Counted from the first letter of the stretch, positions 41,195 to 50,563 are shown. The stretch is 64,000 nucleotides of DNA from Desulfovibrio sp. MES5 (GCF_002237645.1 NZ_MJUZ01000013.1:1-64000); one strand, 5' to 3'. The notes: generated by a model not told the origin, from the letters alone. Program-made: numbers and translations.

Positions 41195-43873
41195 ATGCTC
41201 ACCGCTAAAGAAATCCGCCGCCGCTATCTTGAATTTTTTCACCGTCATCAGCATGAAATCGTTCCTTCCGGGCCTATCATTCCGCCCAACGATCCTTCGC
41301 TGCTTTTTGCCAACTCAGGCATGGTGCAGTTCAAAAAGCTTTTTCTCGGTGAAGAAAAGCGCTCCTACTCACGCGCAACCACCTGCCAGAAATGCCTGCG
41401 CGTTTCGGGCAAGCATAACGACCTTGAAAACGTGGGCCGCACCGCGCGCCACCACACGTTCTTCGAGATGCTCGGCAACTTTTCCTTTGGCGACTATTTC
41501 AAGCGCGAAGCCATCACCTGGGCATGGGAATTCGTGACCAAGGAACTGGAACTCCCCAAGGACAAGCTGTGGGTCACGGTCTTTCGTGAAGACGATGACG
41601 CCGCCGACCTCTGGGCCGAAATTGCCCAGCTGCCCGCCGAACGCATCGTGCGCATGGGCGAGAAGGACAACTTCTGGACCATGGGCGATACCGGCCCCTG
41701 CGGCCCCTGCTCCGAAATTTACGTGGACCAGGGCGAAGACATGTCCTGCGGCCCCGACTGCGGCATCGGCGTTTGCGACTGCGACCGCTTCCTCGAAATC
41801 TGGAACCTCGTGTTCACCCAGTTCGACCAGAGCGCCGACGGCACCCGCACCCTTCTGGCCAATCCCAACATCGACACGGGCATGGGTCTTGAACGCATGG
41901 CCGCTGTGGCTCAGGGCAAACGCTCCAACTTTGACTGCGACCTGTTCCAGGACATTATCCAGTTCGCGGCCGGTCTTGCTGGCGTGAAATACAGCTTCAG
42001 CGCCCCTGACACCAATGATGTGGACACGGCCCTGCGCGTCATCGCCGACCACAGCCGTTCCGCCGCCTTCCTCATTGCGGGCGGCGTGCTGCCCTCCAAT
42101 GAAAACCGGGGCTACGTGCTGCGCCGACTCATCCGCCGCGCCCTGCGTTTCGCCACCCTCATGGGCGTGAACGAACCCTTCATGCACAAGGTGGCCCGCA
42201 AGGTCACCGAGGTTATGGGCGACGCCTACCCCGAACTTGTGGAAAGCGCCGATTTCATCGACCGCGCCGTGTTCGAGGAAGAACAGCGCTTCTCCCTGAC
42301 GCTCAAAAAAGGCCTGGACCTGCTTGATGAAGAGCTGGCCTCCCTCAAGGCGCAGGGCACAACGCTCATTCCCGGCGATTTCTGCTTCAAGCTGTACGAC
42401 ACCTACGGCTTCCCGCTGGACATCGTGACCGACGTGGCCGAAAAGCGCGGCTTCAGCGCAGACGCCCAGGGCTTTGAAAAATACATGCAGGAGCAGCGCC
42501 AGCGCGCCCGTGAACACCAGAAAAAAGGCGGGCTGCTCGGCCAGGGCGACAATGGGGACAATCCCCTTAAAGCTCTCGCCGACGGCGGCGCGCAAAGCCG
42601 CTTTGTGGGCTATGAAGGTTTGACGGCCCAAAGCGTCGTCACCGTGCTGCTCAACGCCTCAGGCCAGCCCGTTGACGTGCTCGGCGAGGGCGAGAGCGGC
42701 TATGCCGTTACCGAGGCCACGCCCTTCTACGGCGAAAGCGGCGGCCAGGCTGGCGACACGGGCCTCATGAGCGCCACCTCCGGCGAGGCCAGGGTCATTA
42801 CCACTCACAAGCCCGCGCCGCAGCTGCTGGTGCATGAAATCGAGATCACCAGGGGCGAACTGCTGCAAGGCAAGGAAGTGCGCCTGTCGGTGGACCCCGA
42901 TGAACGCAAGGCCACTGCCCGCAACCATACCTGCACCCATCTGCTGCACGCGGCCCTGCGCCGGGTGCTGGGCACGCACGTCAAGCAGGCCGGTTCTCTG
43001 GTGGACGGCAGCCGCCTGCGCTTTGACTTTTCACATATCGCGGCCCTGACGCCTGAAGAGCTTGCCGCTGTTGAGCGTCAGGTCAACGCCGCCATTCTGG
43101 CCGATCTTGAGGTTTCCGCCAAAGAAATGGCCATGGCCGACGCTGTGGCCTCCGGCGCCATGGCGCTGTTTAATGAAAAATATGGTGACACTGTGCGCGT
43201 GCTCACAGTTTCAGGCGCTGAAACGTGCGATCCTGAGTCCGTAGAACTGTGCGGCGGAACACATCTGTCCCGCACGGGCGAAGCCGGGGGCTTTCTCATT
43301 GTGAGCGAAAGCGGCGTTGCCGCCGGTACCCGCCGCATTGAGGCCGTCACAGGCTGGAACGCCTACGGGCACGCCGTGGAACAGCGCGCGGAACTGGACG
43401 GTCTTTCCGCCCTGCTCAAGGCAAGGCCCGGCCAGCTTGCCGAACGCGTGCAGGCCCTGTACGCCGAAGTGAAAAAACTGCGCAAAGCCTCGGAAAAAGC
43501 CTCGGCTGCTCCGGCTTCCGGCGCAGAACTGGCAGCCCGTGCCGAAGACGTCAACGGCGTGCGCCTGTTGGCTGCCCGGCTGGACAATGTGCCCGTCAAG
43601 GCCCTGCGTGAAGTTATGGACGACGTACGCTCGCGCCTTTCTGAAAATGCGGTGGCCTGCCTCGCCACGGTGGAAGAAGGCAAGGTGGGCATGCTTATCT
43701 ATGTTTCCAAGGATCTGCACGGCAGATTTACGGCGCCCGCCCTTATCAAGCCTGTGGCCGCGCCCTGCGGCGGCGCTGGCGGCGGCAGACCGGATCTGGC
43801 TCAGGCGGGCGGCACTCAGCCCGAAGGTCTGGACGAGGCCTTTGCCATACTGAAAAAATGCATCGAACAATAA
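41195..43873 (+). CDS. alaS: Alanyl-tRNA synthetase
   Basis: The 892-residue class II enzyme charges tRNA-Ala. The start [15 protein letters not shown] has CAGGAG five bases upstream; about 113 further open codons upstream belong to the repeat region. The aminoacylation core is at residues 1-250 ([33 protein letters not shown]), the tRNA-recognition helical part at 250-460, the editing domain near 560-720 with the zinc/editing motif [12 protein letters not shown] and later [11 protein letters not shown], and the C-terminal oligomerisation/C-Ala domain ends with [17 protein letters not shown]. Its stop is ten bases before ahbC, so the two are probably one transcript. Confidence 0.98.
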   Translation: MLTAKEIRRRYLEFFHRHQHEIVPSGPIIPPNDPSLLFANSGMVQFKKLFLGEEKRSYSRATTCQKCLRVSGKHNDLENVGRTARHHTFFEMLGNFSFGDYFKREAITWAWEFVTKELELPKDKLWVTVFREDDDAADLWAEIAQLPAERIVRMGEKDNFWTMGDTGPCGPCSEIYVDQGEDMSCGPDCGIGVCDCDRFLEIWNLVFTQFDQSADGTRTLLANPNIDTGMGLERMAAVAQGKRSNFDCDLFQDIIQFAAGLAGVKYSFSAPDTNDVDTALRVIADHSRSAAFLIAGGVLPSNENRGYVLRRLIRRALRFATLMGVNEPFMHKVARKVTEVMGDAYPELVESADFIDRAVFEEEQRFSLTLKKGLDLLDEELASLKAQGTTLIPGDFCFKLYDTYGFPLDIVTDVAEKRGFSADAQGFEKYMQEQRQRAREHQKKGGLLGQGDNGDNPLKALADGGAQSRFVGYEGLTAQSVVTVLLNASGQPVDVLGEGESGYAVTEATPFYGESGGQAGDTGLMSATSGEARVITTHKPAPQLLVHEIEITRGELLQGKEVRLSVDPDERKATARNHTCTHLLHAALRRVLGTHVKQAGSLVDGSRLRFDFSHIAALTPEELAAVERQVNAAILADLEVSAKEMAMADAVASGAMALFNEKYGDTVRVLTVSGAETCDPESVELCGGTHLSRTGEAGGFLIVSESGVAAGTRRIEAVTGWNAYGHAVEQRAELDGLSALLKARPGQLAERVQALYAEVKKLRKASEKASAAPASGAELAARAEDVNGVRLLAARLDNVPVKALREVMDDVRSRLSENAVACLATVEEGKVGMLIYVSKDLHGRFTAPALIKPVAAPCGGAGGGRPDLAQAGGTQPEGLDEAFAILKKCIEQ

Positions 43874-43883
43874 GGATCGTGTG

Positions 43884-45068
43884 ATGATTGGCATTTCCAA
43901 GTTGTACTGCGACCAGGTGGAGCCTTCAGACGCGCTGCGTTATGGCCGTGAATCCGGCAAGCTGCCTTCGCACCTGCTGCAGTTTTCCAAGGATAAAAAG
44001 CCCGTGGTGGTCTGGAACATGACCCAGCGTTGCAACCTCAAGTGCGTGCACTGCTACGCTCACGCCATCGAGGTTGACGGATCGGACGACATCAGCACCG
44101 ATCAGGCCAAGACCATGATCGATGATCTGGCCGCCTACGGCGCGCCCGTCATGCTTTTTTCCGGCGGCGAACCCCTGGTGCGCAAGGACCTTGTTGAACT
44201 GGCCAGCCATGCCACCTCCCGGGGCATGCGCGCGGTCATTTCCACCAACGGCACCCTTATCACCAAGGAAAAAGCGCGCGAACTCAAGGCCGTGGGCCTT
44301 TCGTACGTGGGCATCTCCCTGGACGGCATGGAAGAAATACACGACAAATTCCGCGCCGTACCCGGCGCTTTTCGCAAAGCGCTGGAAGGCATCGCCAACT
44401 GTCAGGCCGAAGGCCTCAAGGTGGGGCTGCGCCTCACCATCAACAAGCGCAATGCCAGTGAAATCCCCGGCATCTTCCGCCTGCTCAAGGATATGGAAAT
44501 CCCCCGCGCCTGTTTTTACCACCTTGTCTACTCCGGCCGTGGCTCGGAGCTGATCAAGGAAGACCTGGACCACGCGGAAACCCGTCAGGTGCTGGACCTC
44601 ATCATGGACGAGACCCGCGCCCTGTTCGACGCCGGCAAGGGCAAGGAAATCCTCACCGTGGACAACCACGCCGACGGCCCCTACGTGTGGATGCGCCTCA
44701 AACGCGAGAATCCCAAGCGCGCCGAAGAAGTGTTTGAACTGCTTCAGTACAACGAGGGCAACAGCTCGGGCCGTGGCATAGGCTGTATTTCCTGGGACGG
44801 CAAGGTGCACGCGGACCAGTTCTGGCGCAACCATGTGCTCGGCAATGTGCTTGAGCGCCCCTTCTCGCAGATTTGGGACGACCCCTCCATCGAGCTTCTG
44901 CACAAGCTCAAGGACAAGAAGGCCCACGTCACAGGGCGCTGCGCCAAGTGCCAGTTCCTGAACATCTGCGGCGGCAACTTCCGCGCCCGCGCCGAAGCCT
45001 ATTATGACGACATATGGGCCCCGGACCCGGCCTGTTACCTGACTGATGAAGAAATCGGCATCAAGTAG
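43884..45068 (+). CDS. ahbC: AhbC, radical SAM 12,18-didecarboxysiroheme deacetylase
   Basis: A 394-residue radical SAM enzyme of the siroheme-dependent heme pathway; AhbC removes two acetate side chains from 12,18-didecarboxysiroheme to give Fe-coproporphyrin III. The 4Fe-4S motif CNLKCVHC has Cys50, Cys54 and Cys57, with SGGEPL near 97 and the SAM-binding ISLDG near 147. The C-terminal SPASM-type part shows GCISWDGKVHADQFWRN and CAKCQFLNICGG. The ATG at 43884 is seven bases after AAGGA; a GTG three bases earlier is possible. AhbC and AhbD are similar, and the assignment rests on length, sequence and synteny with hemB. It follows alaS by ten bases. Confidence 0.88.
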   Translation: MIGISKLYCDQVEPSDALRYGRESGKLPSHLLQFSKDKKPVVVWNMTQRCNLKCVHCYAHAIEVDGSDDISTDQAKTMIDDLAAYGAPVMLFSGGEPLVRKDLVELASHATSRGMRAVISTNGTLITKEKARELKAVGLSYVGISLDGMEEIHDKFRAVPGAFRKALEGIANCQAEGLKVGLRLTINKRNASEIPGIFRLLKDMEIPRACFYHLVYSGRGSELIKEDLDHAETRQVLDLIMDETRALFDAGKGKEILTVDNHADGPYVWMRLKRENPKRAEEVFELLQYNEGNSSGRGIGCISWDGKVHADQFWRNHVLGNVLERPFSQIWDDPSIELLHKLKDKKAHVTGRCAKCQFLNICGGNFRARAEAYYDDIWAPDPACYLTDEEIGIK

Positions 45069-45104
45069 CCTGCGGCGACGCATTCTGCTGACCGTATGAA
45101 ACTT

Positions 45105-45164
45105 GGCGGCGCGCCACGGGTACGTAGACGCCTACGCTCCGTTCAGGCGCGCCGCCTGTTTATT
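45105..45164 (+). terminator. Terminator-like hairpin after ahbC
   Basis: GGCGGCGCGCC (45105-45115) and GGCGCGCCGCC (45146-45156) pair perfectly over 11 bases. A smaller stem CGTAG/CTACG sits inside. TGTTTATTT follows. Confidence 0.7.
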
Positions 45165-45307
45165 TGACAGCAAAATTTCATGTTTGATACGGGCCGTGGC
45201 GTGCTGCACCACCAACAGCAGCAATAACGTTGCAGTCAAAACGGGCAGCCCGGTATTTGCGGCAGGCGAACACCCTGCTCCCACTTCAGTCACACTTGCG
45301 TGACTAG

Positions 45308-45454
45308 GACAGATTAACTTTGAAATGCTTCACATTTCAAAGTGTTCATTCAGCCGAAAAATGCGATTTTCGGCTGAATCCACGCCACGTTGTGGCGCGC
45401 TGCACTTTCGTGCAGCATTAGAGAATTTACACTTTTTCAAAGTTAAAATGCTCT
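45308..45454 (+). repeat. Dispersed repeat family A, copy 2 (uninterrupted form)
   Basis: The clearest simple copy. It starts ACAGATTAACTTTGAAATGC and ends TTTTTCAAAGTTAAAATGCT-CT, so its ends are inverted copies of one another (AGAGCA..TTAACTTTGAAA). In the middle is the hairpin TTCAGCCGAAAA/TTTTCGGCTGAA, followed by CACGCCACGTTGTGGCGCGC and a second hairpin TGCACTTTCGTGCA. It lies in the 472-base spacer between ahbC and hemB, which holds no gene. Confidence 0.85.
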
Positions 45455-45540
45455 AAGAAACACGACGCGCCCCGTCAAAGCCGCGCCGCAGCAATCCCTA
45501 CAGGCTGGCACAGCAAAGGTCAGCACAAAGGACAACAGTC

Positions 45541-46527
45541 ATGACAGCATTCCATCGCGGCCGCCGTTTACGTGCCACTCCCGAACTCCGCACCCTGGTG
45601 CGCGAAACCGCGCCCCTGCTTGTGGAAGACCTTATCCAGCCCTATTTTGTGGTTGAGACGCAAGATCGCAACTTTCGCAAAGAGATAGGCTCCATGCCCG
45701 GCCAGTTCCAGCTGAGCCTCGACGAGTTGGAAAAACAGGTGGAGCGGGCCGTGGATACGGGCCTGCATTCCGTCATTCTTTTCGGCATTCCCGCCGTCAA
45801 GGACGCAAAAGCCTGCGGCGCTTACGCTGACGACGGCATCGTGCAGGAGGCCGTGCGCCTGCTCAAGAAGCGCTGGCCCAAGCTTTTTGTCATTACCGAT
45901 GTGTGCCTGTGCGAATACATGAGCCACGGCCACTGCGGCATCCTGACGCCCGACGGCGTGGTGCGCAACGACGCCACCCTGCCCCTGCTGGCGCAGACGG
46001 CGGTGAGCCATGTGCGGGCCGGGGCCGACATGGTGGCCCCCTCAGACATGATGGACGGCCGCGTGGCCGCCATCCGCGAAGCGCTGGACGACGCTGGCTT
46101 CACGGGCACGCCCCTCATGTCCTACGCCGTCAAATACGCTTCCGCCTATTACGGGCCGTTTCGCGAGGCCGCTGAAAGCGCGCCCTCCAGCGGGGACCGC
46201 AAGTCCTACCAGATGGACCCGGGCAATGCCCGCGAAGCCCTGCGCGAAGCCTATGCGGACCTTGATGAAGGCGCGGACGCCCTCATCGTCAAGCCCGCCG
46301 GGCCCTATGCCGACATCATACGCCTTGTGCGCGACCATGTGGACGTGCCGCTGTGCGCCTATCAGGTCAGCGGCGAATACTCGATGATCCGTGCCGCCGG
46401 AATCAACGGCTGGGTGGACGAACGCGCCGTCATGCTTGAATCCCTCACGGGCCTCAAACGCGCGGGCGCGGACACCATCATCACCTACTTTACCGAAACC
46501 CTGCTGGCGCAAAAGCTGGCACGGTAA
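45541..46527 (+). CDS. hemB: Porphobilinogen synthase (delta-aminolevulinate dehydratase)
   Basis: The 328-residue enzyme joins two 5-aminolevulinate molecules into porphobilinogen, the pyrrole of all tetrapyrroles. It has the metal-site segment [14 protein letters not shown] near residue 120 with three cysteines (zinc-type enzyme), and the two Schiff-base lysines in SYAVKYAS near 198 and IVKPAGPY near 252. Length is standard. It is 12 bases upstream of ahbD, so hemB, ahbD and the ahbA/B-type gene form one operon. The grouping links early tetrapyrrole synthesis with the last steps of heme formation. Confidence 0.97.
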   Translation: MTAFHRGRRLRATPELRTLVRETAPLLVEDLIQPYFVVETQDRNFRKEIGSMPGQFQLSLDELEKQVERAVDTGLHSVILFGIPAVKDAKACGAYADDGIVQEAVRLLKKRWPKLFVITDVCLCEYMSHGHCGILTPDGVVRNDATLPLLAQTAVSHVRAGADMVAPSDMMDGRVAAIREALDDAGFTGTPLMSYAVKYASAYYGPFREAAESAPSSGDRKSYQMDPGNAREALREAYADLDEGADALIVKPAGPYADIIRLVRDHVDVPLCAYQVSGEYSMIRAAGINGWVDERAVMLESLTGLKRAGADTIITYFTETLLAQKLAR

Positions 46528-46539
46528 GGCTGAAAAATA

Positions 46540-47841
46540 ATGAGCAACCATTCGCACCACGCCGGGGGACATCCCGGCGGCATGCCCGGCAGCGCGGGCA
46601 ACCCCATCAGCGGCCACCCCGGTCAGGCTGGCGAGCACGCCGGGGGACATCCTGGCGGACACCCCGGGGGACACCTGGGTCAGCCTAGCGGACATCCGGG
46701 TCAGCCTGGCGGACATCCGGGAGGACATCCGGGAGGCCAGGCGGGCATGAGCGCCCCCCTGCGCACGCTGGAAGACGGCAGCCCGGCCTGCCGCCTCATC
46801 GCCTGGGAAGTCACGCGCTCCTGTAACCTCGCCTGTCAGCACTGCCGTGCCGAAGCCCACCCGGAACCCTACCCCGGCGAGCTTTCCACGGCGGAAGCCA
46901 AGGCGCTTATCGACACCTTTCCCCAGGTGGGCAATCCCATCATCATCTTTACGGGCGGCGATCCCATGATGCGGCCCGACGTGTACGAACTTGTGGCCTA
47001 CGCCCACAGCAAGGGGCTGCCCTGCGCCTTTTCGCCCAACGGCACCCTGATCACCCCGGAAACCGCGCAGAAGATCAAGGAAGCTGGCGTCAACCGCTGC
47101 TCCATCTCCATTGACGGCGCGGATGCGGCGAGCCACGACGAATTCCGCGGCGTGCCCGGCGCATTTGAAGCCTCCATGCGCGGCATCGAGTACCTCAAGG
47201 CCGCAGGCGTGCCTTTTCAGATCAACACCACGGTCACGCGCAATAACCTCACCAGTTTCAAAAAAATATTCGAACTGTGCGAGCGCATAGGCGCGGCGGC
47301 CTGGCATATCTTTTTGCTGGTGCCCATGGGCCGTGCGGCTGGCCTTGCCGATCAGGTCATCACCGCAGAAGAATATGAAGAAGTGCTGCACTGGCTGTAC
47401 GACTTCCGCAAGACCACCAAGATGCACCTCAAGGCCACCTGCGCGCCGCACTACTACCGCATCATGCGCCAGCGCGCCAAGGAAGAGGGCATCAGCGTCA
47501 CGCCCGACAACTTCGGCATGGACGCGGTCACGCGCGGCTGTCTTGGCGGCATAGGCTTTTGCTTCATCAGCCATGTGGGTCAGGTGCAGCCCTGCGGCTA
47601 CCTTGAACTCAACTGCGGCAATGTGCGCGAAACGCCCTTCCCCCAGATATGGCGTGAGAGCAAGTACTTTCTGCAGTTCCGCGACCAGTCCTGCTATACG
47701 GGCAAATGCGGCGAATGCGAGTACCACAAGGTCTGCGGCGGCTGCCGCGCTCGGGCGCACAGCATGGACGGCGACCACATGGGCGAAGAACCGCTGTGTA
47801 CCTATATTCCGGCCAAGACGCGCAAGAAGGAAAAGTCATGA
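46540..47841 (+). CDS. ahbD: AhbD, radical SAM heme synthase with His-Gly-Pro-rich N-terminus
   Basis: A 433-residue radical SAM enzyme; AhbD oxidatively decarboxylates two propionates of Fe-coproporphyrin III to make heme b. The cluster motif CNLACQHC has Cys95, Cys99 and Cys102, with FTGGDPMMR near 137 and SISIDGAD near 190; the C-terminal SPASM-type part has RGCLGGIGFCF, PCGYLELNCGN and CGECEYHKVCGGCRARA. Residues 4-66 are unusual: repeats of GGHPGGHPGG, GHPGQ and GGHLGQ with about a dozen histidines, which may bind metal. The codons of the repeats vary silently, which speaks for translation. A second possible start is the ATG at 46747 (MSAPLRTLEDG), with GGAGG 11 bases upstream; it would remove the whole extension. 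The stop overlaps the next start as ATGA. Confidence 0.88.
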   Translation: MSNHSHHAGGHPGGMPGSAGNPISGHPGQAGEHAGGHPGGHPGGHLGQPSGHPGQPGGHPGGHPGGQAGMSAPLRTLEDGSPACRLIAWEVTRSCNLACQHCRAEAHPEPYPGELSTAEAKALIDTFPQVGNPIIIFTGGDPMMRPDVYELVAYAHSKGLPCAFSPNGTLITPETAQKIKEAGVNRCSISIDGADAASHDEFRGVPGAFEASMRGIEYLKAAGVPFQINTTVTRNNLTSFKKIFELCERIGAAAWHIFLLVPMGRAAGLADQVITAEEYEEVLHWLYDFRKTTKMHLKATCAPHYYRIMRQRAKEEGISVTPDNFGMDAVTRGCLGGIGFCFISHVGQVQPCGYLELNCGNVRETPFPQIWRESKYFLQFRDQSCYTGKCGECEYHKVCGGCRARAHSMDGDHMGEEPLCTYIPAKTRKKEKS

Positions 47842-48383
47842 CCACCCAAGCCCACACCGCAGAGCCCCCGGTCAAGCACAAAGATTCGGCCGGGCATAAG
47901 GATTCGGCCTTGAAGGATTCAGCCATGATGGACAGCCTGGACAGACAGCTGCTCGACATCATACAGACGGATTTTCCCCTGTGCCCCCGGCCCTACGCCG
48001 AACTGGGCCAGCGCCTGGGCATTGATGAACAGGAGGCCTTCGACAGGGTGCGCGCCCTCAAGGGCCGCAAGATCATCAGGCGGCTCGGGGCCAACTTCCA
48101 GTCGGCCAAGCTCGGTTTCGTGTCCACGCTGTGCGCCGCCAAGGTGCCGCAGGACAAGATGGAAGCCTTTGTGGCCGACGTCAACGCCAAGCCCGGCGTG
48201 ACCCACAACTACCTGCGCGAACACGACTACAACATCTGGTTCACGCTTATCAGCCCCTCGCGCGAAGAGGCGCAGGCCACCCTGGACGGCATAACCCAAT
48301 GCACGGGCATACCCATTCTCAACCTGCCCGCCACCAAGCTGTTCAAAATCCGCGTGGACTTTCGCATGGACGGCGGCGACTAG
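47838..48383 (+). CDS. Siroheme decarboxylase subunit (AhbA/AhbB, Lrp/AsnC-like)
   Basis: A 181-residue protein of the AhbA/AhbB (NirD/L/G/H-like) family, which as a heterodimer removes carboxyl groups from siroheme at positions 12 and 18. The fold has an N-terminal helix-turn-helix (RPYAELGQRLGIDEQEA, then LKGRKIIRRLGANFQSAKLG) and an AsnC-type ligand-binding half (KPGVTHNYLREHDYNIWFTL, PATKLFKIRVDFRM). It starts inside the ahbD stop codon (ATGA), a sign of coupling. The first 30 residues are an extra segment with repeated KDSA (HKDSAGHKDSALKDSA). I cannot tell whether it is the A or the B subunit; the partner is not in the window. Confidence 0.85.
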   Translation: MTTQAHTAEPPVKHKDSAGHKDSALKDSAMMDSLDRQLLDIIQTDFPLCPRPYAELGQRLGIDEQEAFDRVRALKGRKIIRRLGANFQSAKLGFVSTLCAAKVPQDKMEAFVADVNAKPGVTHNYLREHDYNIWFTLISPSREEAQATLDGITQCTGIPILNLPATKLFKIRVDFRMDGGD

Positions 48384-48424
48384 CGCAATGCCGCTATGCG
48401 TGCTTTGTGCGGAGAGAGGGGAGA

Positions 48425-48500
48425 AATACTTCGTGGGGGAGGGACCCTTTTACAAAAGGGTCTCCTCCCCCCCACCCCCACCCCCTAAAACCTTTACTGA
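48425..48500 (+). repeat. Dispersed repeat family B, copy 3
   Basis: The copy reads TACTTCGTGGGGGAGGGACC, has the stem ACCCTTTTACAAAAGGGT and ends with a run of C's and CCCCCTAAAACCTTTACTG. It lies about 40 bases downstream of the ahbA/B-type gene in the same orientation. Confidence 0.85.
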
Positions 48501-48570
48501 ATTTACTGCGTAACTTTGAACAAGATTACATACTTTTAAGCCGCAAAATTTCTTCTTTTGTCCCATATGC

Positions 48571-48608
48571 GAAGAGCGCGCCCAACCGGCGCGCTCTTCC
48601 GCGTTTTT
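48571..48608 (+). terminator. Rho-independent terminator of the heme operon
   Basis: GAAGAGCGCGCC (48571-48582) and GGCGCGCTCTTC (48588-48599) pair perfectly with a 5-base loop. CGCG and TTTTT follow. Confidence 0.85.
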
Positions 48609-49208
48609 ATGCACAGCCTTTGGCAAACCCTGTTTTCAAAGGACGTGGCAGGCCATTGTGATGCGCAAAAACCTGGAAGAGTTACCTCTTTTTATTCGTA
48701 GCTGCTCTAAAAACACAGCATAAACAAGCCCGGCAAAGCACCTGTGCGGGCATCTCACACACCCGCCATCACGGCCCGCGCCTTGCCCCACTACCGCCAG
48801 AACAGCAGCCACGGCATGGCAACACGAAAACGCGCCGGGCCGAAAGCGGATTTATCCATATGCTCCGGCCTATTGCCATGCCCGGCCAACTTTAGTACAT
48901 CTGCAGGACGCACTGTTTAGCAATTATCTATACAAAATCCAGAATCAACTCCTTCGGATGCGTCCGTGAAAAGCCGTACCTTCCGGATGGGCCAAAACGG
49001 AAAAAAGCCAGGCAGCGCTTTGGCAAGCCCGCAAAGTCAGCCCGAGCGCCCCCCCGCCCTGCTAAAAAAATTGCTTTGCAGCGCCCGATGACTGAGGTAT
49101 TCCCAAAGCTTCAGACATGCTCTTTACTTACAACCTGCGGGCCAAGGCCAGTTTGGCCTTGCCCGTTTACCTGAAGTCTGTTCCTGCGCCACAGCCCAAG
49201 GATTGCCC
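48609..49208. other. Intergenic region upstream of the carboxypeptidase gene
   Basis: About 600 bases without a credible gene. It should carry the promoter of the gene at 49209. An AT-rich stretch lies at 48915-48950 (TAGCAATTATCTATACAAAA). No repeat of families A-C was recognised. Confidence 0.4.
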
Positions 49209-50354
49209 ATGATCTGCTTCTTCCGTCGCCTGAAGTACAGCGCGCCTTCGTCCAGCCTGCCACTTTTTTTCATTGCCCTGTGCATGGTGCTGCTGCGCCC
49301 CGGCGTGGCCTTCAGCGCCCCGGCGATCCCCCAGCACGGCTCCCTTGAAACCTGCTCGGCCATTCTGTACGACCTGGACCACGACGCCATACTTTTTGAG
49401 CAGAATGCTGATCAGCACATCCCCCCGGCCTCGCTGACAAAGGTGCTTTCAATGTTCCTGGCCATGGACCAGATCCGCCAGGGGACGGTCAATCTGAACA
49501 GCCCCGTCATCGTCAGCCGGGCTGCCGCGCGCACGGGCGGTTCACGCATGGGCCTTAGCGAAAAAGACAACGTGACCCTTGAGCAGTTGCTCATGGGCAT
49601 GGCCGTGTCTTCCGGCAACGACGCCAGCGCGGCCGTGGCGGAATTTGTGGGAGGTTCCACCCCGGCATTCGTGAGCATGATGAACGCCAAGGCCCAGTCC
49701 CTCGGCATGCGCGACAGCCAGTTTCGTAATCCCCACGGGCTGCCCGCCGCCGGACAGTACACGACAGCCCGCGATATGCTGACCCTGGCCCGCGCCTACC
49801 TGCAGGCCTACCCCGACGCCCTGCGCTTCCACAATACCCACGTCATTAACCACAAAGGCCGGGTCACCTGGAACAAGAACCCCCTGCTCGGCCAGTACCC
49901 CGGCGCGGACGGTCTTAAAACAGGATGGGTCAACGCCTCGGGCTACAACATCATCTTTACTGCCAGCCACGGTTCCAGACGCCTGCTGGCTGTCATTATG
50001 GGCGCGCCGGATTCCCGCACACGCGGCGTAGAAGCATTTCGCCTGCTGGACGCCGGGTTCCAGGTTTGCGACAACCGCGCAGCCTCGGTTGTGGCGGCGC
50101 TGGACTGCCTGCCCGCCGATCAGTACAGGTTCGACATGCACAAAACCGCCCGTGAAGCCCGCCTCACCTACGCCAGCGCCGACGATGCGCCCGTCAAAAA
50201 GCTCGGCAAGGGCAAAAACGCCCAGGTCAGCAAGTCCAAGCAGACGGCCAAGAGCAAAAGCCAACCCAAAAAGAAAGAAGCCGCCAAGGCTGGCGTCAAA
50301 CAAAAACGCACCTCGGATCAGGCCGCAAGGCGTGCGGCGGACAGTGCGAGCTAA
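49209..50354 (+). CDS. D-alanyl-D-alanine carboxypeptidase (PBP5/DacA-type, peptidase S11)
   Basis: A 381-residue exported low-molecular-mass penicillin-binding protein that trims the terminal D-Ala of peptidoglycan. The ATG at 49209 has AAGGA six bases upstream; a TTG six bases earlier is less likely. A signal peptide covers residues 1-37 (LPLFFIALCMVLLRPGVAFS). All three active-site motifs are present: SLTK at 75-78, SGN at 135-137 and KTG at 237-239. Where PBP5 has a beta domain and a membrane-binding amphipathic helix, this protein ends in about 50 Lys/Ala/Ser-rich residues (KKLGKGKNAQVSKSKQ, PKKKEAAKAG), which might bind teichoic-like acids, peptidoglycan or phospholipid head groups. It seems to be a single-gene transcript. 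Confidence 0.92.
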   Translation: MICFFRRLKYSAPSSSLPLFFIALCMVLLRPGVAFSAPAIPQHGSLETCSAILYDLDHDAILFEQNADQHIPPASLTKVLSMFLAMDQIRQGTVNLNSPVIVSRAAARTGGSRMGLSEKDNVTLEQLLMGMAVSSGNDASAAVAEFVGGSTPAFVSMMNAKAQSLGMRDSQFRNPHGLPAAGQYTTARDMLTLARAYLQAYPDALRFHNTHVINHKGRVTWNKNPLLGQYPGADGLKTGWVNASGYNIIFTASHGSRRLLAVIMGAPDSRTRGVEAFRLLDAGFQVCDNRAASVVAALDCLPADQYRFDMHKTAREARLTYASADDAPVKKLGKGKNAQVSKSKQTAKSKSQPKKKEAAKAGVKQKRTSDQAARRAADSAS

Positions 50355-50374
50355 CGCACAGCATTGTCACATTG

Positions 50375-50450
50375 AAATACTTTGTGAGGTAGGGCCCTTT
50401 TTGCAAAAAGGGCTCCTCCCCACGCCCCCACCCCCTAAAATCTTTATCGC
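50375..50450 (+). repeat. Dispersed repeat family B, copy 4
   Basis: The copy starts TTGAAATACTTTGTGAGG, has the stem GCCCTTTTTGCAAAAAGGGC and ends CACGCCCCCACCCCCTAAAA followed by TCTTTAT. It lies about 20 bases after the carboxypeptidase stop codon, in the same orientation. Confidence 0.85.
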
Positions 50451-50504
50451 CCTTTAGTGTACTGGCGGCTGCTGTCGTAACAAGGGATTTCGCTTAAGAA
50501 CAAA

Positions 50505-50563
50505 AACGGCCCTTTGCATTCCGGCAGAACAGAAACAATTCTGCCGGAATGCAAAGGGCCGTT
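50505..50563. terminator. Perfect 25-bp inverted repeat between convergent genes
   Basis: Bases 50505-50529 and 50539-50563 are perfect inverted copies (AACGGCCCTTTGCATTCCGG and five more bases), with a 9-base loop. A T-rich end on each strand (GTTTGG on plus, GTTTTTG on minus) fits a bidirectional terminator for the carboxypeptidase gene and comM. It is the longest perfect hairpin in the window outside the repeat families. Confidence 0.8.
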
